Assembly (NCBI GenBank): GCA_900768105.1
Contig: CAAGBQ010000070.1
Span: 1-24,825 of the forward strand
Reading direction: 5' to 3'
Source of the DNA: Oscillospiraceae bacterium
GTDB lineage: Bacteria; Bacillota; Clostridia; Oscillospirales; Ruminococcaceae
DNA length: 24,825 bases
The position numbers and the translations under genes were made by a program. How positions within the stretch are numbered: the first letter of the stretch is position 1; the number at the start of each line of letters is the position of its first letter. The notes beneath the pieces are model-generated. The model did no database searches. It saw only the letters and a list, made by a program, of their open reading frames with translations, and was not told where the DNA came from. Shown here piece by piece: positions 7,186-14,923 of the stretch.

Positions 7186-8319
7186 ATGGATAGAGAAGTT
7201 ATCGCCACCGGCCTTACGGTGGATGAAGCTATCGCGGCCGCCTGTGAAAAATTAGGTGCGCCGAGAGAGAATGTAGATATTGAAGTTCTTGAAATGCCGA
7301 AAAAGAAGTTTTTCGGACTTAAAACCGTTCCCGCAAAGGTAAAAGCGGTTCTTCAGGATGAATATGCAAATAAGTTCCTGCCAAAAGAACCGAAGAAAAC
7401 CGAAAAAAAGCAAAAAGAACAGCCGAAGGAACAGCAGCAAAAGCGCCCTGCTCCGGAAGCAAAGGTCGAAAAGCCCGCCGTAAAGCAGGAAAAGGCTGAA
7501 AAACCCGCAGAAAAAGCTCCTGTTGAGCAGAAAAAGGCTCCGCAGAAGCAGCAAAAGCCTCAACAGAAAAAAGAGCAGCCGAAAAAGGAAGCAGCCAAAG
7601 AAGCCCCTGTTCCCGCGGAGCCTTCCGAAAAGGAAGAGCCTGCAAAGCAGGAGATTAAAGAGCTTGAGCCTGCTGTTCTTGAGCTTAAAGGCGGCGAAGC
7701 CGCGGCATATATCAAGGATGTTCTTGTGGCGCTTGGCCACGCCGACGCAAATGTTACCTATACCCAAAAGGACGGCATGATTGTGCTCCAGCTTTCCGGT
7801 GCGGATATGGGCGCGGTTGTCGGCCGCCGCGGCGACAACCTTGACGCAATGCAGTACCTTGCATCCCTTGTTGCAAACAGAAGCGAGGGAAGCTATGTTC
7901 GCGTTGTGCTTGATGTTGACGATTATCGCAGCAAGCGCGAAGCAAGCCTTCGCGCCTATGCAAGAAAAATGGCGGTTCAGGCGGTTAAAGGCCAGCGCGC
8001 CATTACTCTTGAGGCGATGAACCCCTATGAACGCAGAATCGTTCATTCCACTGTTCAAACGGTTTCCGGCGCGACAAGCAAATCTACCGGAAGCGAGCCG
8101 AACCGCCGTGTTGTAATAAGCCCCATTGCCGGAGCAAAGCCGCGCCGTGAAGATGGCGGCAAGCGCCGCTTTGACGGGAACAAAAAAGGCGGAAGAGGCG
8201 GCCGCGGTGACCGCGGACCGAAGCGCGAAAGCCAAAAGGTGGTCGTTCCCCAGTCGAACGAGCCGCCGAAAAACGATACCAGCGCCATTTCTCTTTACGG
8301 CAGGATCGATTTGGACTGA
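7186..8319 (+). CDS. khpB: RNA-binding protein KhpB (Jag)
   Basis: A KH-R3H RNA-binding protein, known to pair with KhpA and influence cell-wall and division gene expression. The 377-residue product has an N-terminal Jag domain (1-55; VIATGLTVDEAIAAACEKLG and KKKFFGLK). A long Lys/Glu/Gln/Pro linker (about 60-165) follows, then a KH domain with the GRRG loop at 213-216 and an R3H domain with ERRIVH at 282-287. The tail (about 319-345) is rich in Arg and Gly. GGGAGG lies eight bases before the ATG at 7186. An alternative ATG at 7171 overlaps the yidC stop but lies upstream of that ribosome site, so it is rejected. It is the last gene of the rpmH block and is followed by a terminator. Confidence 0.93.
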   Translation: MDREVIATGLTVDEAIAAACEKLGAPRENVDIEVLEMPKKKFFGLKTVPAKVKAVLQDEYANKFLPKEPKKTEKKQKEQPKEQQQKRPAPEAKVEKPAVKQEKAEKPAEKAPVEQKKAPQKQQKPQQKKEQPKKEAAKEAPVPAEPSEKEEPAKQEIKELEPAVLELKGGEAAAYIKDVLVALGHADANVTYTQKDGMIVLQLSGADMGAVVGRRGDNLDAMQYLASLVANRSEGSYVRVVLDVDDYRSKREASLRAYARKMAVQAVKGQRAITLEAMNPYERRIVHSTVQTVSGATSKSTGSEPNRRVVISPIAGAKPRREDGGKRRFDGNKKGGRGGRGDRGPKRESQKVVVPQSNEPPKNDTSAISLYGRIDLD

Positions 8320-8329
8320 TGTATTAACA

Positions 8330-8361
8330 AAAGTGCCGGTGCGGATGTGCCGGCACTTTTT
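8330..8361 (+). terminator. Terminator after khpB
   Basis: AAAGTGCCGG (8330-8339) pairs with CCGGCACTTT (8350-8359), followed by further T. It lies 10 bp after the khpB stop and closes the rpmH-khpB transcription unit. Confidence 0.88.
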
Positions 8362-8478
8362 ATAAAATTATTTTGAGCACGCATTTTTACAAAAAACGAG
8401 GAAAGGGCTTTTGATGAAAAAGCTTTGTCCCGGTTTTTTGTTCCAAACCTATTTTTTTGAGCACGGGAGGAAAATTGA

Positions 8479-9843
8479 ATGAGCACCGTTGCGGCAATAA
8501 GCACCCCGCTTTCCGCCTCCGGACTCGGAGTTATCCGAATTTCCGGCGAGGACGCGGTAAATATCGGCGAAAGATGCTTCCGCCCGTTTAAAGGCGGAAA
8601 GACCTTGAGCACGCTTAAAGGATACAGCTGCGCCTATGGCAGGGTTTTTGACGCCGAAGGCGACATTGATGAAGCGGTAGCCACCGTTTTTCTTGCGCCG
8701 AAAAGCTATACCGGAGAAAACACAGTTGAATTCAGCTGCCACGGAAGCCCCGCGCTGCTTAAAAGGGTGCTTCGGGCGGCGCTTGCCGCCGGAGCCGCTC
8801 CGGCAGGACCCGGAGAATTTACAAAGCGGGCTTTTCTTAACGGAAAGCTGACCCTTACCCAGGCGGAGGCGGTTATGGATATAATCTCCGCCGGCTCAAA
8901 AGGCGCGGGCAGGGCGGCACTTGCTTTGCGCGACGGCGCACTCTATAAAAAAATCCGCAAAATAACCGAGGATTTGACCGCGCTTGAAAGTCACATTGCC
9001 GCATGGTCGGATTATCCGGAGGAGGATGTTCCGGAGCTTTCCGATGAAGCGGCAGGCTCCGTGCTCAAAGAGGCGGACGCGGTGCTCAAGCGCCTTGTTG
9101 CAACATATGATGCGGGCAGAATTATTCGAGAGGGCGCCGTGATTGTTATTGCCGGAAAGCCGAATGTGGGAAAATCCACTCTTATGAACTTAATTTCCGG
9201 CAGGGACAGAAGCATTGTTACCTCCGTTGCGGGAACGACCCGCGATGTTGTGGAGGAATCCGTGCTCGTAGGCGATATTCCCATTCGCCTGCTTGATACC
9301 GCGGGAATCCGCGAAACGGACGATGTTGTGGAGCGCATAGGCGTGGATATGGCAAACAGTGCGCTTGACCGCTGCGACGCGGTGATTGCGGTTTTTGATT
9401 CCTCCGCACCGCTTGATGACAACGACCGCAGGTTTATTGAAAAGCTGAAAAACCGTCCGACTGTTGCGGTTATAAATAAATCCGACCTTGAGCGTCGGGC
9501 GGATGTTGATTTTATTAAGAGCAGCTTTAAATATTGTGTTACAATTTCTGCCGCAAAGGGCGATGGCGAGGAGGAGTTCCGCGATGCACTGGGAAGACTG
9601 CTTAAAACGGCGGAGCTTGACCCTTCGGAACCGGTTATGGCGAACGAGCGCCAGCTTGATTGCGCACGCCGCGGCGAGAAAGCAATAGAGGAGGGGCTGG
9701 AAGCCCTTTGCGGCGGAATGACCCTTGACGCAGTCGGGATTTGTATTGAAACGGCGCTGGATGCACTTTATGAGCTTACCGGAGAAAAAGCTTCGGAAGC
9801 GGTTATCGAGCAGGTATTCTCACGCTTCTGCGTGGGCAAATAA
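8479..9843 (+). CDS. mnmE: tRNA modification GTPase MnmE
   Basis: With MnmG this GTPase installs the 5-carboxymethylaminomethyl group (cmnm5) on wobble uridine 34 of certain tRNAs. The 454-residue product has the N-terminal folate-binding domain (about 1-118), a helical domain, and an inserted G domain with P-loop GKPNVGKS (226-233), TTRD, DTAG (273-276) and NKSD (333-336). The C-terminal FCVGK includes the catalytic cysteine of the CxGK motif (Cys451). GGGAGGAAAATTGA precedes the ATG. The preceding 117 bp after the khpB terminator contain no clear -35/-10 pair. mnmG starts 23 bp after the stop and rsmG follows, so these form one operon. Confidence 0.97.
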   Translation: MSTVAAISTPLSASGLGVIRISGEDAVNIGERCFRPFKGGKTLSTLKGYSCAYGRVFDAEGDIDEAVATVFLAPKSYTGENTVEFSCHGSPALLKRVLRAALAAGAAPAGPGEFTKRAFLNGKLTLTQAEAVMDIISAGSKGAGRAALALRDGALYKKIRKITEDLTALESHIAAWSDYPEEDVPELSDEAAGSVLKEADAVLKRLVATYDAGRIIREGAVIVIAGKPNVGKSTLMNLISGRDRSIVTSVAGTTRDVVEESVLVGDIPIRLLDTAGIRETDDVVERIGVDMANSALDRCDAVIAVFDSSAPLDDNDRRFIEKLKNRPTVAVINKSDLERRADVDFIKSSFKYCVTISAAKGDGEEEFRDALGRLLKTAELDPSEPVMANERQLDCARRGEKAIEEGLEALCGGMTLDAVGICIETALDALYELTGEKASEAVIEQVFSRFCVGK

Positions 9844-9866
9844 CATTTTTACAGAGGAAATTTAGC

Positions 9867-11735
9867 ATGGAAGAATATTTTGCGGGAAAATATGATGTTG
9901 CAATAGTCGGCGCGGGCCATGCCGGAGTTGAAGCGGCGCTTGCCGCCGCCCGTCTTGGCGCAAAAACCTGTTTGTTTACGCTTAATCTTGATAAAATCGC
10001 AAATATGCCCTGCAATCCGTCCATAGGCGGAACGGCAAAGGGACACCTTGTTCGGGAAATTGATGCTCTGGGCGGAGAAATGGGCAAGGCGGCGGACAAA
10101 ATGATGATTCAAAGCCGTATGCTGAACCTTGGAAAAGGCCCCGCGGTACACAGCCTCCGTGCGCAGGAGGACAGAGCGCTTTACCATATTTTGATGAAGC
10201 ATACTGTTGAGCAGCAGGAAAACCTTGATGTAAAGCAGGCGGAAATTGTTGAGGTGCGCAGCGACGGAAACGGCGGAGTGCTTGGCGTTACGACCCACCT
10301 TGGGGCATTTTATGAGGTGCATAATGTGGTCATCTGCACCGGAACATACCTCAAAGGCATAATCTATGTGGGCGACAGAAAGTATGAAAGCGGACCCGAC
10401 GCAAGCCAACCGGCGAAGCCCCTCTCCGAAAGCCTGAAGAATCTTGGAATAAAGCTGCGCCGTTTTAAAACCGGCACACCCGCAAGAGTTGCAAAGGATA
10501 CCATTGATTATGATAAGCTGGAAATCCAATACGGCGATGAGCATATAGTTCCCTTCAGCTTTGAAACCGAGGAACCTATGGTGAATAAAGCGACCTGCTG
10601 GATAGGTTATACGAATGAAGAAACCCACGAGATAATCCGTAAAAACATCGGTCGTTCGCCGCTGTATTCCGGAAAAATCGAAGGTATAGGTCCGCGTTAT
10701 TGCCCAAGCATAGAGGACAAGGTAATGCGCTTTCCGGAAAAAATCCGCCACCAGTTTTTTGTGGAGCCGATGGGGCTGCACACGGATGAAATGTATCTTT
10801 CCGGAATGAGCAGTTCACTGCCGGAGGATGTTCAGATTGCGATTTATCATTCCGTAAAGGGGCTTGAGCATGTTAAAATCATGCGCAACGCCTATGCAAT
10901 AGAATATGATTGCTGCGACAGCCTTGACCTTATGCCGACCCTTGAATTTATCAAGGTAAAGGGACTTTTCGGCGCAGGGCAGTTTAACGGAACCTCCGGA
11001 TATGAAGAAGCGGCGGCGCAGGGGCTTCTTGCGGGAATAAACGCCGCAAGGCGCAGCCAAAACAAAGAAGGAATCGTGCTTGAACGCAGCAATTCTTATA
11101 TCGGCACCCTTGTGGACGACCTTGTTACAAAGGGAGTTATGGACCCATACCGCATGATGACAAGCCGCAGCGAATACCGCCTTATTTTGCGGCAGGACAA
11201 CGCGGATATGCGCCTTACTCCGCTTGGTCACGAAATCGGGCTTATAAGCGATGAACGCTACGCAAAATTCCTTGAGAAAAAGCGCCTTTGCGCGGAGGAA
11301 ACGGAACGCCTTGAAAATACCACAATAAAAATGTCGCCGGAGCTTAACGAAATGTTGGAAGCGCACGGAACCGCGCCGCTTACCGAAGGAATACGCGCGG
11401 CGGAGCTGCTTCGCCGTCCGCAGATAAGCTATGCCGACCTTGCGCCCTTTGACAGCGGGCGCGGAGCCTTGCCGGAGGCAGTTGTGGAGCAGGTGGAAAT
11501 CGGCATAAAGTACGAGGGATATATCAAAAAGCAGCTTGCCCAAGTGGAGCAGATGCACCGCCTTGAGGAAAAGAAAATTCCGGAGGATATTGACTATAAA
11601 TCCATTCACGGATTGCGGCTGGAAGCCGCCGAAAAGCTTGAAAGAATCCGCCCGATGAATATCGGACAGGCGGGGCGCATTTCCGGCGTAAGTCCGGCGG
11701 ATGTTTCCGTGCTGCTGATATATCTGCAAAAATAA
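9867..11735 (+). CDS. mnmG: tRNA uridine-5-carboxymethylaminomethyl(34) synthesis enzyme MnmG
   Basis: This is the FAD-dependent partner of MnmE in wobble-uridine modification, formerly GidA. The 622-residue product matches the family length. It opens with a dinucleotide-binding fold VAIVGAGHAGVEAALAAARLG (GAGHAG at 15-20), then MPCNPSIGGTAKGH, a family signature. Also visible are RRFKTGTPARV, the FNGTSGYEEAAAQG FAD-binding segment and the C-terminal GRISGVSPADVSVLLIYL. The ATG follows AGAGGAAATTTAGC. It lies between mnmE and rsmG in the order conserved across Firmicutes, with 9 bp to rsmG. Confidence 0.97.
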   Translation: MEEYFAGKYDVAIVGAGHAGVEAALAAARLGAKTCLFTLNLDKIANMPCNPSIGGTAKGHLVREIDALGGEMGKAADKMMIQSRMLNLGKGPAVHSLRAQEDRALYHILMKHTVEQQENLDVKQAEIVEVRSDGNGGVLGVTTHLGAFYEVHNVVICTGTYLKGIIYVGDRKYESGPDASQPAKPLSESLKNLGIKLRRFKTGTPARVAKDTIDYDKLEIQYGDEHIVPFSFETEEPMVNKATCWIGYTNEETHEIIRKNIGRSPLYSGKIEGIGPRYCPSIEDKVMRFPEKIRHQFFVEPMGLHTDEMYLSGMSSSLPEDVQIAIYHSVKGLEHVKIMRNAYAIEYDCCDSLDLMPTLEFIKVKGLFGAGQFNGTSGYEEAAAQGLLAGINAARRSQNKEGIVLERSNSYIGTLVDDLVTKGVMDPYRMMTSRSEYRLILRQDNADMRLTPLGHEIGLISDERYAKFLEKKRLCAEETERLENTTIKMSPELNEMLEAHGTAPLTEGIRAAELLRRPQISYADLAPFDSGRGALPEAVVEQVEIGIKYEGYIKKQLAQVEQMHRLEEKKIPEDIDYKSIHGLRLEAAEKLERIRPMNIGQAGRISGVSPADVSVLLIYLQK

Positions 11736-11744
11736 GGAGAAGCA

Positions 11745-12455
11745 ATGGTAACAGATATTTTAAAGCCCCGCCTTGAGGAATACGGCGTGCTCCTTGATGA
11801 AAAGCAGCTCCGTCAGCTGGAAGCATATGCGCGCCTTTTGGTGGAATGGAACGAAAAAATGAACCTTACCGCCATTGTGGATGAGGAGGGAATTGCGCTG
11901 AAGCATTTTCTTGATTCCCTTGCGCTTTTGCGGATGGCGGAAATTCCGCAGGGCGCAAAGGTTGCCGATGTCGGAACGGGCGCGGGCTTTCCCGGATTGG
12001 TGCTTAAAATTGCGCGGCCGGATATTGAGCTTGTGCTGATAGACAGCCTGCAAAAGCGCCTTAACTTCCTTGCAGAGGTGCTTTCTCAAATCGGCGTTTC
12101 GGCGGAGCTTGTTCATGCCCGCGCGGAGGACGCCGGCCATGACCAAAAGCTGCGCGAAAGCTTTGATTTTGTAACGGCGCGCGCCGTGGCAAACCTTTCG
12201 GTGCTTTCGGAATATTGTTTGCCGCTTGTGCGGGTGGGCGGAGTTTTTGCTCCGATGAAAACCGCCGAAGCGGAGCAGGAAATTGCCGACGCAAAGCCGA
12301 CGATTGCCGCCCTTGGCGGCAAAATCCGCGAGGTAAAGCTCTACGAGCTTCCCATAGCGGGCGGAAGAAGCGTGGCGGTTATTGATAAGGAACGCCAAAC
12401 GCCGCAGAAATATCCGCGCCAGGGAACAAAAATAAGCAAAAAACCGATAAAATGA
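11745..12455 (+). CDS. rsmG: 16S rRNA (guanine-N7)-methyltransferase RsmG
   Basis: An S-adenosylmethionine-dependent methyltransferase that modifies a guanine in the 530 loop region of 16S rRNA; it was formerly called GidB. The 236-residue product has family motifs EWNEKMNLTAI (35-44), KHFLDSLALL (53-62) and the SAM-binding loop VADVGTGAGFPGLVLK (73-88). The acidic residue ending the next strand is in LVLIDSLQKR. AAGGAGAAGCA precedes the ATG and the start is close to the mnmG stop. It is the last gene of the mnmE operon and is followed at once by a strong terminator. Confidence 0.96.
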   Translation: MVTDILKPRLEEYGVLLDEKQLRQLEAYARLLVEWNEKMNLTAIVDEEGIALKHFLDSLALLRMAEIPQGAKVADVGTGAGFPGLVLKIARPDIELVLIDSLQKRLNFLAEVLSQIGVSAELVHARAEDAGHDQKLRESFDFVTARAVANLSVLSEYCLPLVRVGGVFAPMKTAEAEQEIADAKPTIAALGGKIREVKLYELPIAGGRSVAVIDKERQTPQKYPRQGTKISKKPIK

Positions 12456-12460
12456 AACAA

Positions 12461-12503
12461 AAAAGCGTTTGCGGAGTTTTCACACTCCTCAAACGCTTTT
12501 TTT
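12461..12503 (+). terminator. Terminator after rsmG
   Basis: AAAAGCGTTTG (12461-12471) pairs with CAAACGCTTTT (12490-12500), with inner stem GGAGT/ACTCC and a 6-base loop. A run of seven T follows. It starts within 6 bp of the rsmG stop. Confidence 0.92.
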
Positions 12504-12533
12504 AAGCGCGCAGCGCCGTCGCAGGAATATAAA

Positions 12534-12616
12534 GCTTCCGAAATTGCTTTTTTTGCTTCCGAAACTGCCATCTTTTTAAAATGGTATTGACTATTTTGAA
12601 ATATTTAGGTTAAACT
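12534..12616 (+). promoter_or_regulatory. Promoter with upstream 21-bp-spaced direct repeats
   Basis: TTGACT (12587-12592) lies 18 bp from TAAACT (12611-12616), a moderate sigma-A promoter for the 54-aa gene. Upstream, GCTTCCGAAATTGC (12534-12547) and GCTTCCGAAACTGC (12555-12568) differ at one base and are spaced by 21 bp, two helical turns. This could be a regulator site on one DNA face. Confidence 0.5.
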
Positions 12617-12653
12617 CAAAATGAAACCCGATGATACAAAGGAGGATTTATTT

Positions 12654-12818
12654 ATGAGCGAAAGAAAAGACGAGCTTGTGGAAAAGATTCTTGAGGAAGT
12701 GAAGAAAGAAAAAGCGTGCCGCAAATCTCCGGAGGATCAGCCCAACTGCTGCGGCGGCAAAACCCCAATGGAGCGCAGATGGAACATCGAGGATAAGGAT
12801 AAGCCCTCACAGGCATAA
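12654..12818 (+). CDS. Small Cys-containing hypothetical protein
   Basis: I do not recognise this 54-residue protein. It starts MSERKDELVEKILEEVKKEK, a highly charged segment likely to be a helix. A Cys/Gly patch (C22, then NCCGGK around 37-42) and a polar tail follow. The three cysteines could bind a metal or form a disulfide, but no known zinc pattern is complete. The start is the ATG at 12654 because AAAGGAGGATT lies just upstream. An in-frame ATG at 12621 precedes that site and is unlikely. It has its own promoter and a downstream hairpin, so it is probably monocistronic. The ribosome site and codon use look like real coding sequence. Confidence 0.75.
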   Translation: MSERKDELVEKILEEVKKEKACRKSPEDQPNCCGGKTPMERRWNIEDKDKPSQA

Positions 12819-12838
12819 AAATAACGAATAGGAAAAAA

Positions 12839-12873
12839 GCAAGCTCCCCTGCATTTTATGCAGGGGAGTTTGT
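12839..12873 (+). terminator. Hairpin terminator after the 54-aa gene
   Basis: CTCCCCTGCAT (12844-12854) and ATGCAGGGGAG (12858-12868) form a perfect 11-bp stem with a TTT loop, extended by weaker pairs. The following T tract is short (TTTGTG), so termination may be partial. Confidence 0.65.
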
Positions 12874-12919
12874 GCGTATTAGCCAAAAATGCTAATAAAA
12901 CTTTGTGTATAATGTAGGA

Positions 12920-12948
12920 TTGATTTTATTTATAAGGTGCAATCTAAT
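12920..12948 (+). promoter_or_regulatory. Putative promoter for the 35-aa ORF and lipoprotein
   Basis: TTGATT (12920-12925) and TCTAAT (12943-12948) are 17 bp apart. Transcription would begin near 12955, leaving about 50 nt before the small ORF at 13006. Confidence 0.55.
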
Positions 12949-13005
12949 TATTATAGAATGTATGGTATATATTAGATATAAATATAAACAAAGGATGTGA
13001 TTCCA

Positions 13006-13113
13006 ATGGACTATATGGCTTATAGCAAAGACATCCTCGCTTGCATTGGAGAGCGGCTTGAACAGTGTAAATCCGTATGCGTGGATGCGGTATATACCTT
13101 GGGGAGAATTTAA
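13006..13113 (+). CDS. Possible 35-aa leader ORF
   Basis: A short frame beginning MDYMAYSKDILACIGERLEQ and ending in a TAA at 13111. Upstream, AAAGGATGTGAT matches the ideal ribosome site AAAGGAGGTGAT at 11 of 12 positions. No family is recognised. The ribosome site and the start region each have perfect 7-nt complements inside the frame (13031-13037 and 13044-13050), so this may be a regulated leader peptide or a structured RNA rather than a stand-alone gene. It lies 39 bp before the frameshifted lipoprotein. It could also be the remnant of a longer gene. Confidence 0.45.
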   Translation: MDYMAYSKDILACIGERLEQCKSVCVDAVYTLGRI

Positions 13114-13152
13114 TAATGTAAAGGAACCTATGTAAAATGCGGGGGGTGTTGT

Positions 13153-13290
13153 ATGAACCGCTTTTTTAAGGCTTTGCCGCTGTTGCTGATTACGGTTGCA
13201 TTGTTTTGTGCCTGTGCCGCAGATAAGGAAGCAAAGGAAAAGAGATTTTTCGGAGGGGAGCAGTCAAAAAAGCTCCGCCGCAGAAAGTGA
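13153..13290 (+). pseudogene. N-terminal (signal peptide) frame of the frameshifted lipoprotein
   Basis: From the ATG at 13153 (ribosome site GGGGGGTG) this frame encodes MNRFFKALPLLLITVALFCA, then CAADKEAKEK, a clear lipoprotein signal with lipobox-like FCAC. It reaches a stop at 13288 after 45 residues. The rest of the protein continues in the next frame. Removing one T from the run at 13246-13250 would join them as EKRFSEGSSQKSS. The cause is either a sequencing or assembly error, or a real disabling mutation. Confidence 0.75.
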
Positions 13291-14326
13291 AGAAAATGCT
13301 TCCCTTGAGGATGTTTTTCAAAAATATCCCGTGGATTCCGGCTATGGCGAGCCGGAAATTGACCTTGAGCTTACAAAAAGGTTTGACGCGGAATACGCAA
13401 TAGGCGTTCGGTATCTTGAAGGTGAAGATCTTTATATACTTACAATAAACTCCGGTGACAATATTCAGTCGGAGGGCGGAATGCTTATTAAGCTTGGGGA
13501 ATACGATTGCTCGAATGGTTCGGCAAGGGTTATTGGTACTGTAAGAGGATATTTCGACAGTGCAAACCCGTTTATCCTTAATAAGAATAGCGATGGGTCG
13601 GTTTGTGTGCTTGCCCGAAACAAGATATTTGTTGTGGAGAAAAGCGGTGAGGTTCGGCTCTTTTCATATGATAATGAAATGTATTCAAATGGGGATTATA
13701 GCTTTGATTCCGGCAAGCTTGCCTGCTATGCGGATGACGGAGAGGGAAATATAATTCTTATTGATCCAAAGGAGCCGAAAACGCCTCCGGTACCGATATA
13801 TTCAAATAAAAGCGCCTTTTCGTTTCTTGCCATATCTCCAAACGGAGAAAAGACGGCTTTTCTTAATAACGGAAGGCTTGAATGTTATTCCGAAGGCGAA
13901 GAAAAGCTTTTTGAAACAGAAGAAATAGAGCTGCAAAGCAGATATTATTGGATAAGATGGCTGGACAATGAAAAGCTTTTGTTTGTACAGAACATTGAGG
14001 AACAGGGATGCTCCGAGGGATTTATATTTGACGGAAACGGAAAGACGGAAAAGAGCTTTAAGCTTGATTATTGCCTTTCGGGACTTCAGAACAATATCGG
14101 GCGCAGTTATCCGTATATGCTGGCGGGATGTTTTTTGCCCATTGGTAAATACGGCGACGGCAGGGGCGATAATTACGGAATTGTTCTTATAAATCTTGAT
14201 GAAGGAAATGCAAAGCTTTTGCGGAATACGGGCAATATAATTTCAAGCTATGATATTTCCAATGACGGAAAAACGGTCTTTTGGATTGAAGATAACAGCC
14301 TGTTTACGATTAAAAATAATAACTGA
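13196..14326 (+). CDS. Body of a frameshifted TolB/WD40-like beta-propeller lipoprotein
   Basis: The open frame is long, but its own N-terminus (MHCFVPVPQIRKQ) is an off-frame reading of the signal peptide encoded from 13153. Authentic sequence begins about 13250 with SEGSSQKSSAAESEENASLEDV, a Ser/Glu-rich tether. The rest contains repeated strand-turn-strand segments resembling TolB or WD40-like blades: ISPNGEKTAFLNN, WIRWLDNEKLLFV, ISNDGKTVFWIED. A propeller is inferred from these repeats; no enzyme motif is seen. The intact protein would be about 390 residues and anchored outside the membrane. Function is unknown. It stands alone between a promoter region and a bidirectional terminator. 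Confidence 0.75.
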   Translation: MHCFVPVPQIRKQRKRDFSEGSSQKSSAAESEENASLEDVFQKYPVDSGYGEPEIDLELTKRFDAEYAIGVRYLEGEDLYILTINSGDNIQSEGGMLIKLGEYDCSNGSARVIGTVRGYFDSANPFILNKNSDGSVCVLARNKIFVVEKSGEVRLFSYDNEMYSNGDYSFDSGKLACYADDGEGNIILIDPKEPKTPPVPIYSNKSAFSFLAISPNGEKTAFLNNGRLECYSEGEEKLFETEEIELQSRYYWIRWLDNEKLLFVQNIEEQGCSEGFIFDGNGKTEKSFKLDYCLSGLQNNIGRSYPYMLAGCFLPIGKYGDGRGDNYGIVLINLDEGNAKLLRNTGNIISSYDISNDGKTVFWIEDNSLFTIKNNN

Positions 14327-14349
14327 CCAAGTTATTTAATTATTTGCTT

Positions 14350-14386
14350 AAAAGAAAACACGCCCCCGCCGTTTCGGCGGGGGCGT
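14350..14386 (-). terminator. Bidirectional terminator between convergent genes
   Basis: ACGCCCCCGCCG (14360-14371) pairs perfectly with CGGCGGGGGCGT (14375-14386) around TTT. On the minus strand the stem is followed by TGTTTTCTTTT, a good U tract for the gene ending at 14408. It probably also stops the plus-strand lipoprotein transcript. Confidence 0.85.
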
Positions 14387-14407
14387 TCTCTGCATACAAA
14401 AGAAAAA

Positions 14408-14851
14408 TTATTTTTCCGGTGCGGGCGGCGGCGGAGGCGGGGGCATATCGTCGTGCTTTTTGCGGCGGGAATCTTTTTTGCGCTGCTTTTCAGCCTCTTT
14501 CATGCGCCGGCGCTGCTCGTGCTCAAAGCGGCCGATGTTGAAGTAGCTTTGAAACATCACGAGCACAAGCATAACCGCAGGCAAAGCAAGCAGCCACGCA
14601 AGCTCCTTTATGTCCGGATTAAGATAGGTAAAATTATCGAAAAATTTAAAGAACCACACAATGTCGCAAACAAGCGTGGCAACGGCGCCTGCAATAAAGG
14701 CGGTTTTATAGCCGCGCTTTGTGCGGTTTGGGCGAACTGCGGAAAAAAGAATAAAATACAGCACCCAGCAAATGCCGACTATTGCGCCGACCGTGCCGGC
14801 AATCTCAATTTTCTTTGCAAGCATAAGGATAAAGGTGAGCAAAAAATCCAC
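14408..14851 (-). CDS. Hypothetical three-span membrane protein with polyproline tail
   Basis: I do not recognise a family. The 147-residue reading has three likely membrane spans, about residues 17-38, 50-68 and 83-102. A strongly basic cytoplasmic tail follows (EHEQRRRMKEAEKQRKKDSRRKK) and ends in seven consecutive prolines (MPPPPPPPAPEK). The start is uncertain. GTG at 14851 gives the longest form but is only one or two bases from AAGGA. A TTG at about 14842 and an ATG at 14824 (MLAKKIE) are alternatives with better spacing. A minus-strand TATAAT at 14873-14878 could be the -10. The polyproline run implies a need for elongation factor P. It is monocistronic, ending at a strong terminator. 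Confidence 0.7.
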   Translation of the reverse strand: MDFLLTFILMLAKKIEIAGTVGAIVGICWVLYFILFSAVRPNRTKRGYKTAFIAGAVATLVCDIVWFFKFFDNFTYLNPDIKELAWLLALPAVMLVLVMFQSYFNIGRFEHEQRRRMKEAEKQRKKDSRRKKHDDMPPPPPPPAPEK

Positions 14852-14923
14852 TTCCTTAAATGTGATACCTCTATTATAATCATTTTTGCCGCAAAGAAAA
14901 GCCTTTTTTAAAGATTTTGTGCC

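Noticed and set aside
7252..8235. 327-codon minus-strand frame opposite khpB
   Set aside because: It is the complement of the Lys/Glu-rich linker giving a Leu/Phe-rich translation; there is no ribosome site or family match.
8371..8465. Repeated TTTTGAGCACG (8371-8381 and 8455-8465) upstream of mnmE
   Set aside because: The 11-mer also occurs by chance inside the coding sequence at 15612, flanks are unrelated, and spacing suggests no clear function.
9849..11729. Two minus-strand frames of about 300 codons opposite mnmG
   Set aside because: They are shadows of mnmG, created by codon bias; no start signals or domains are seen.
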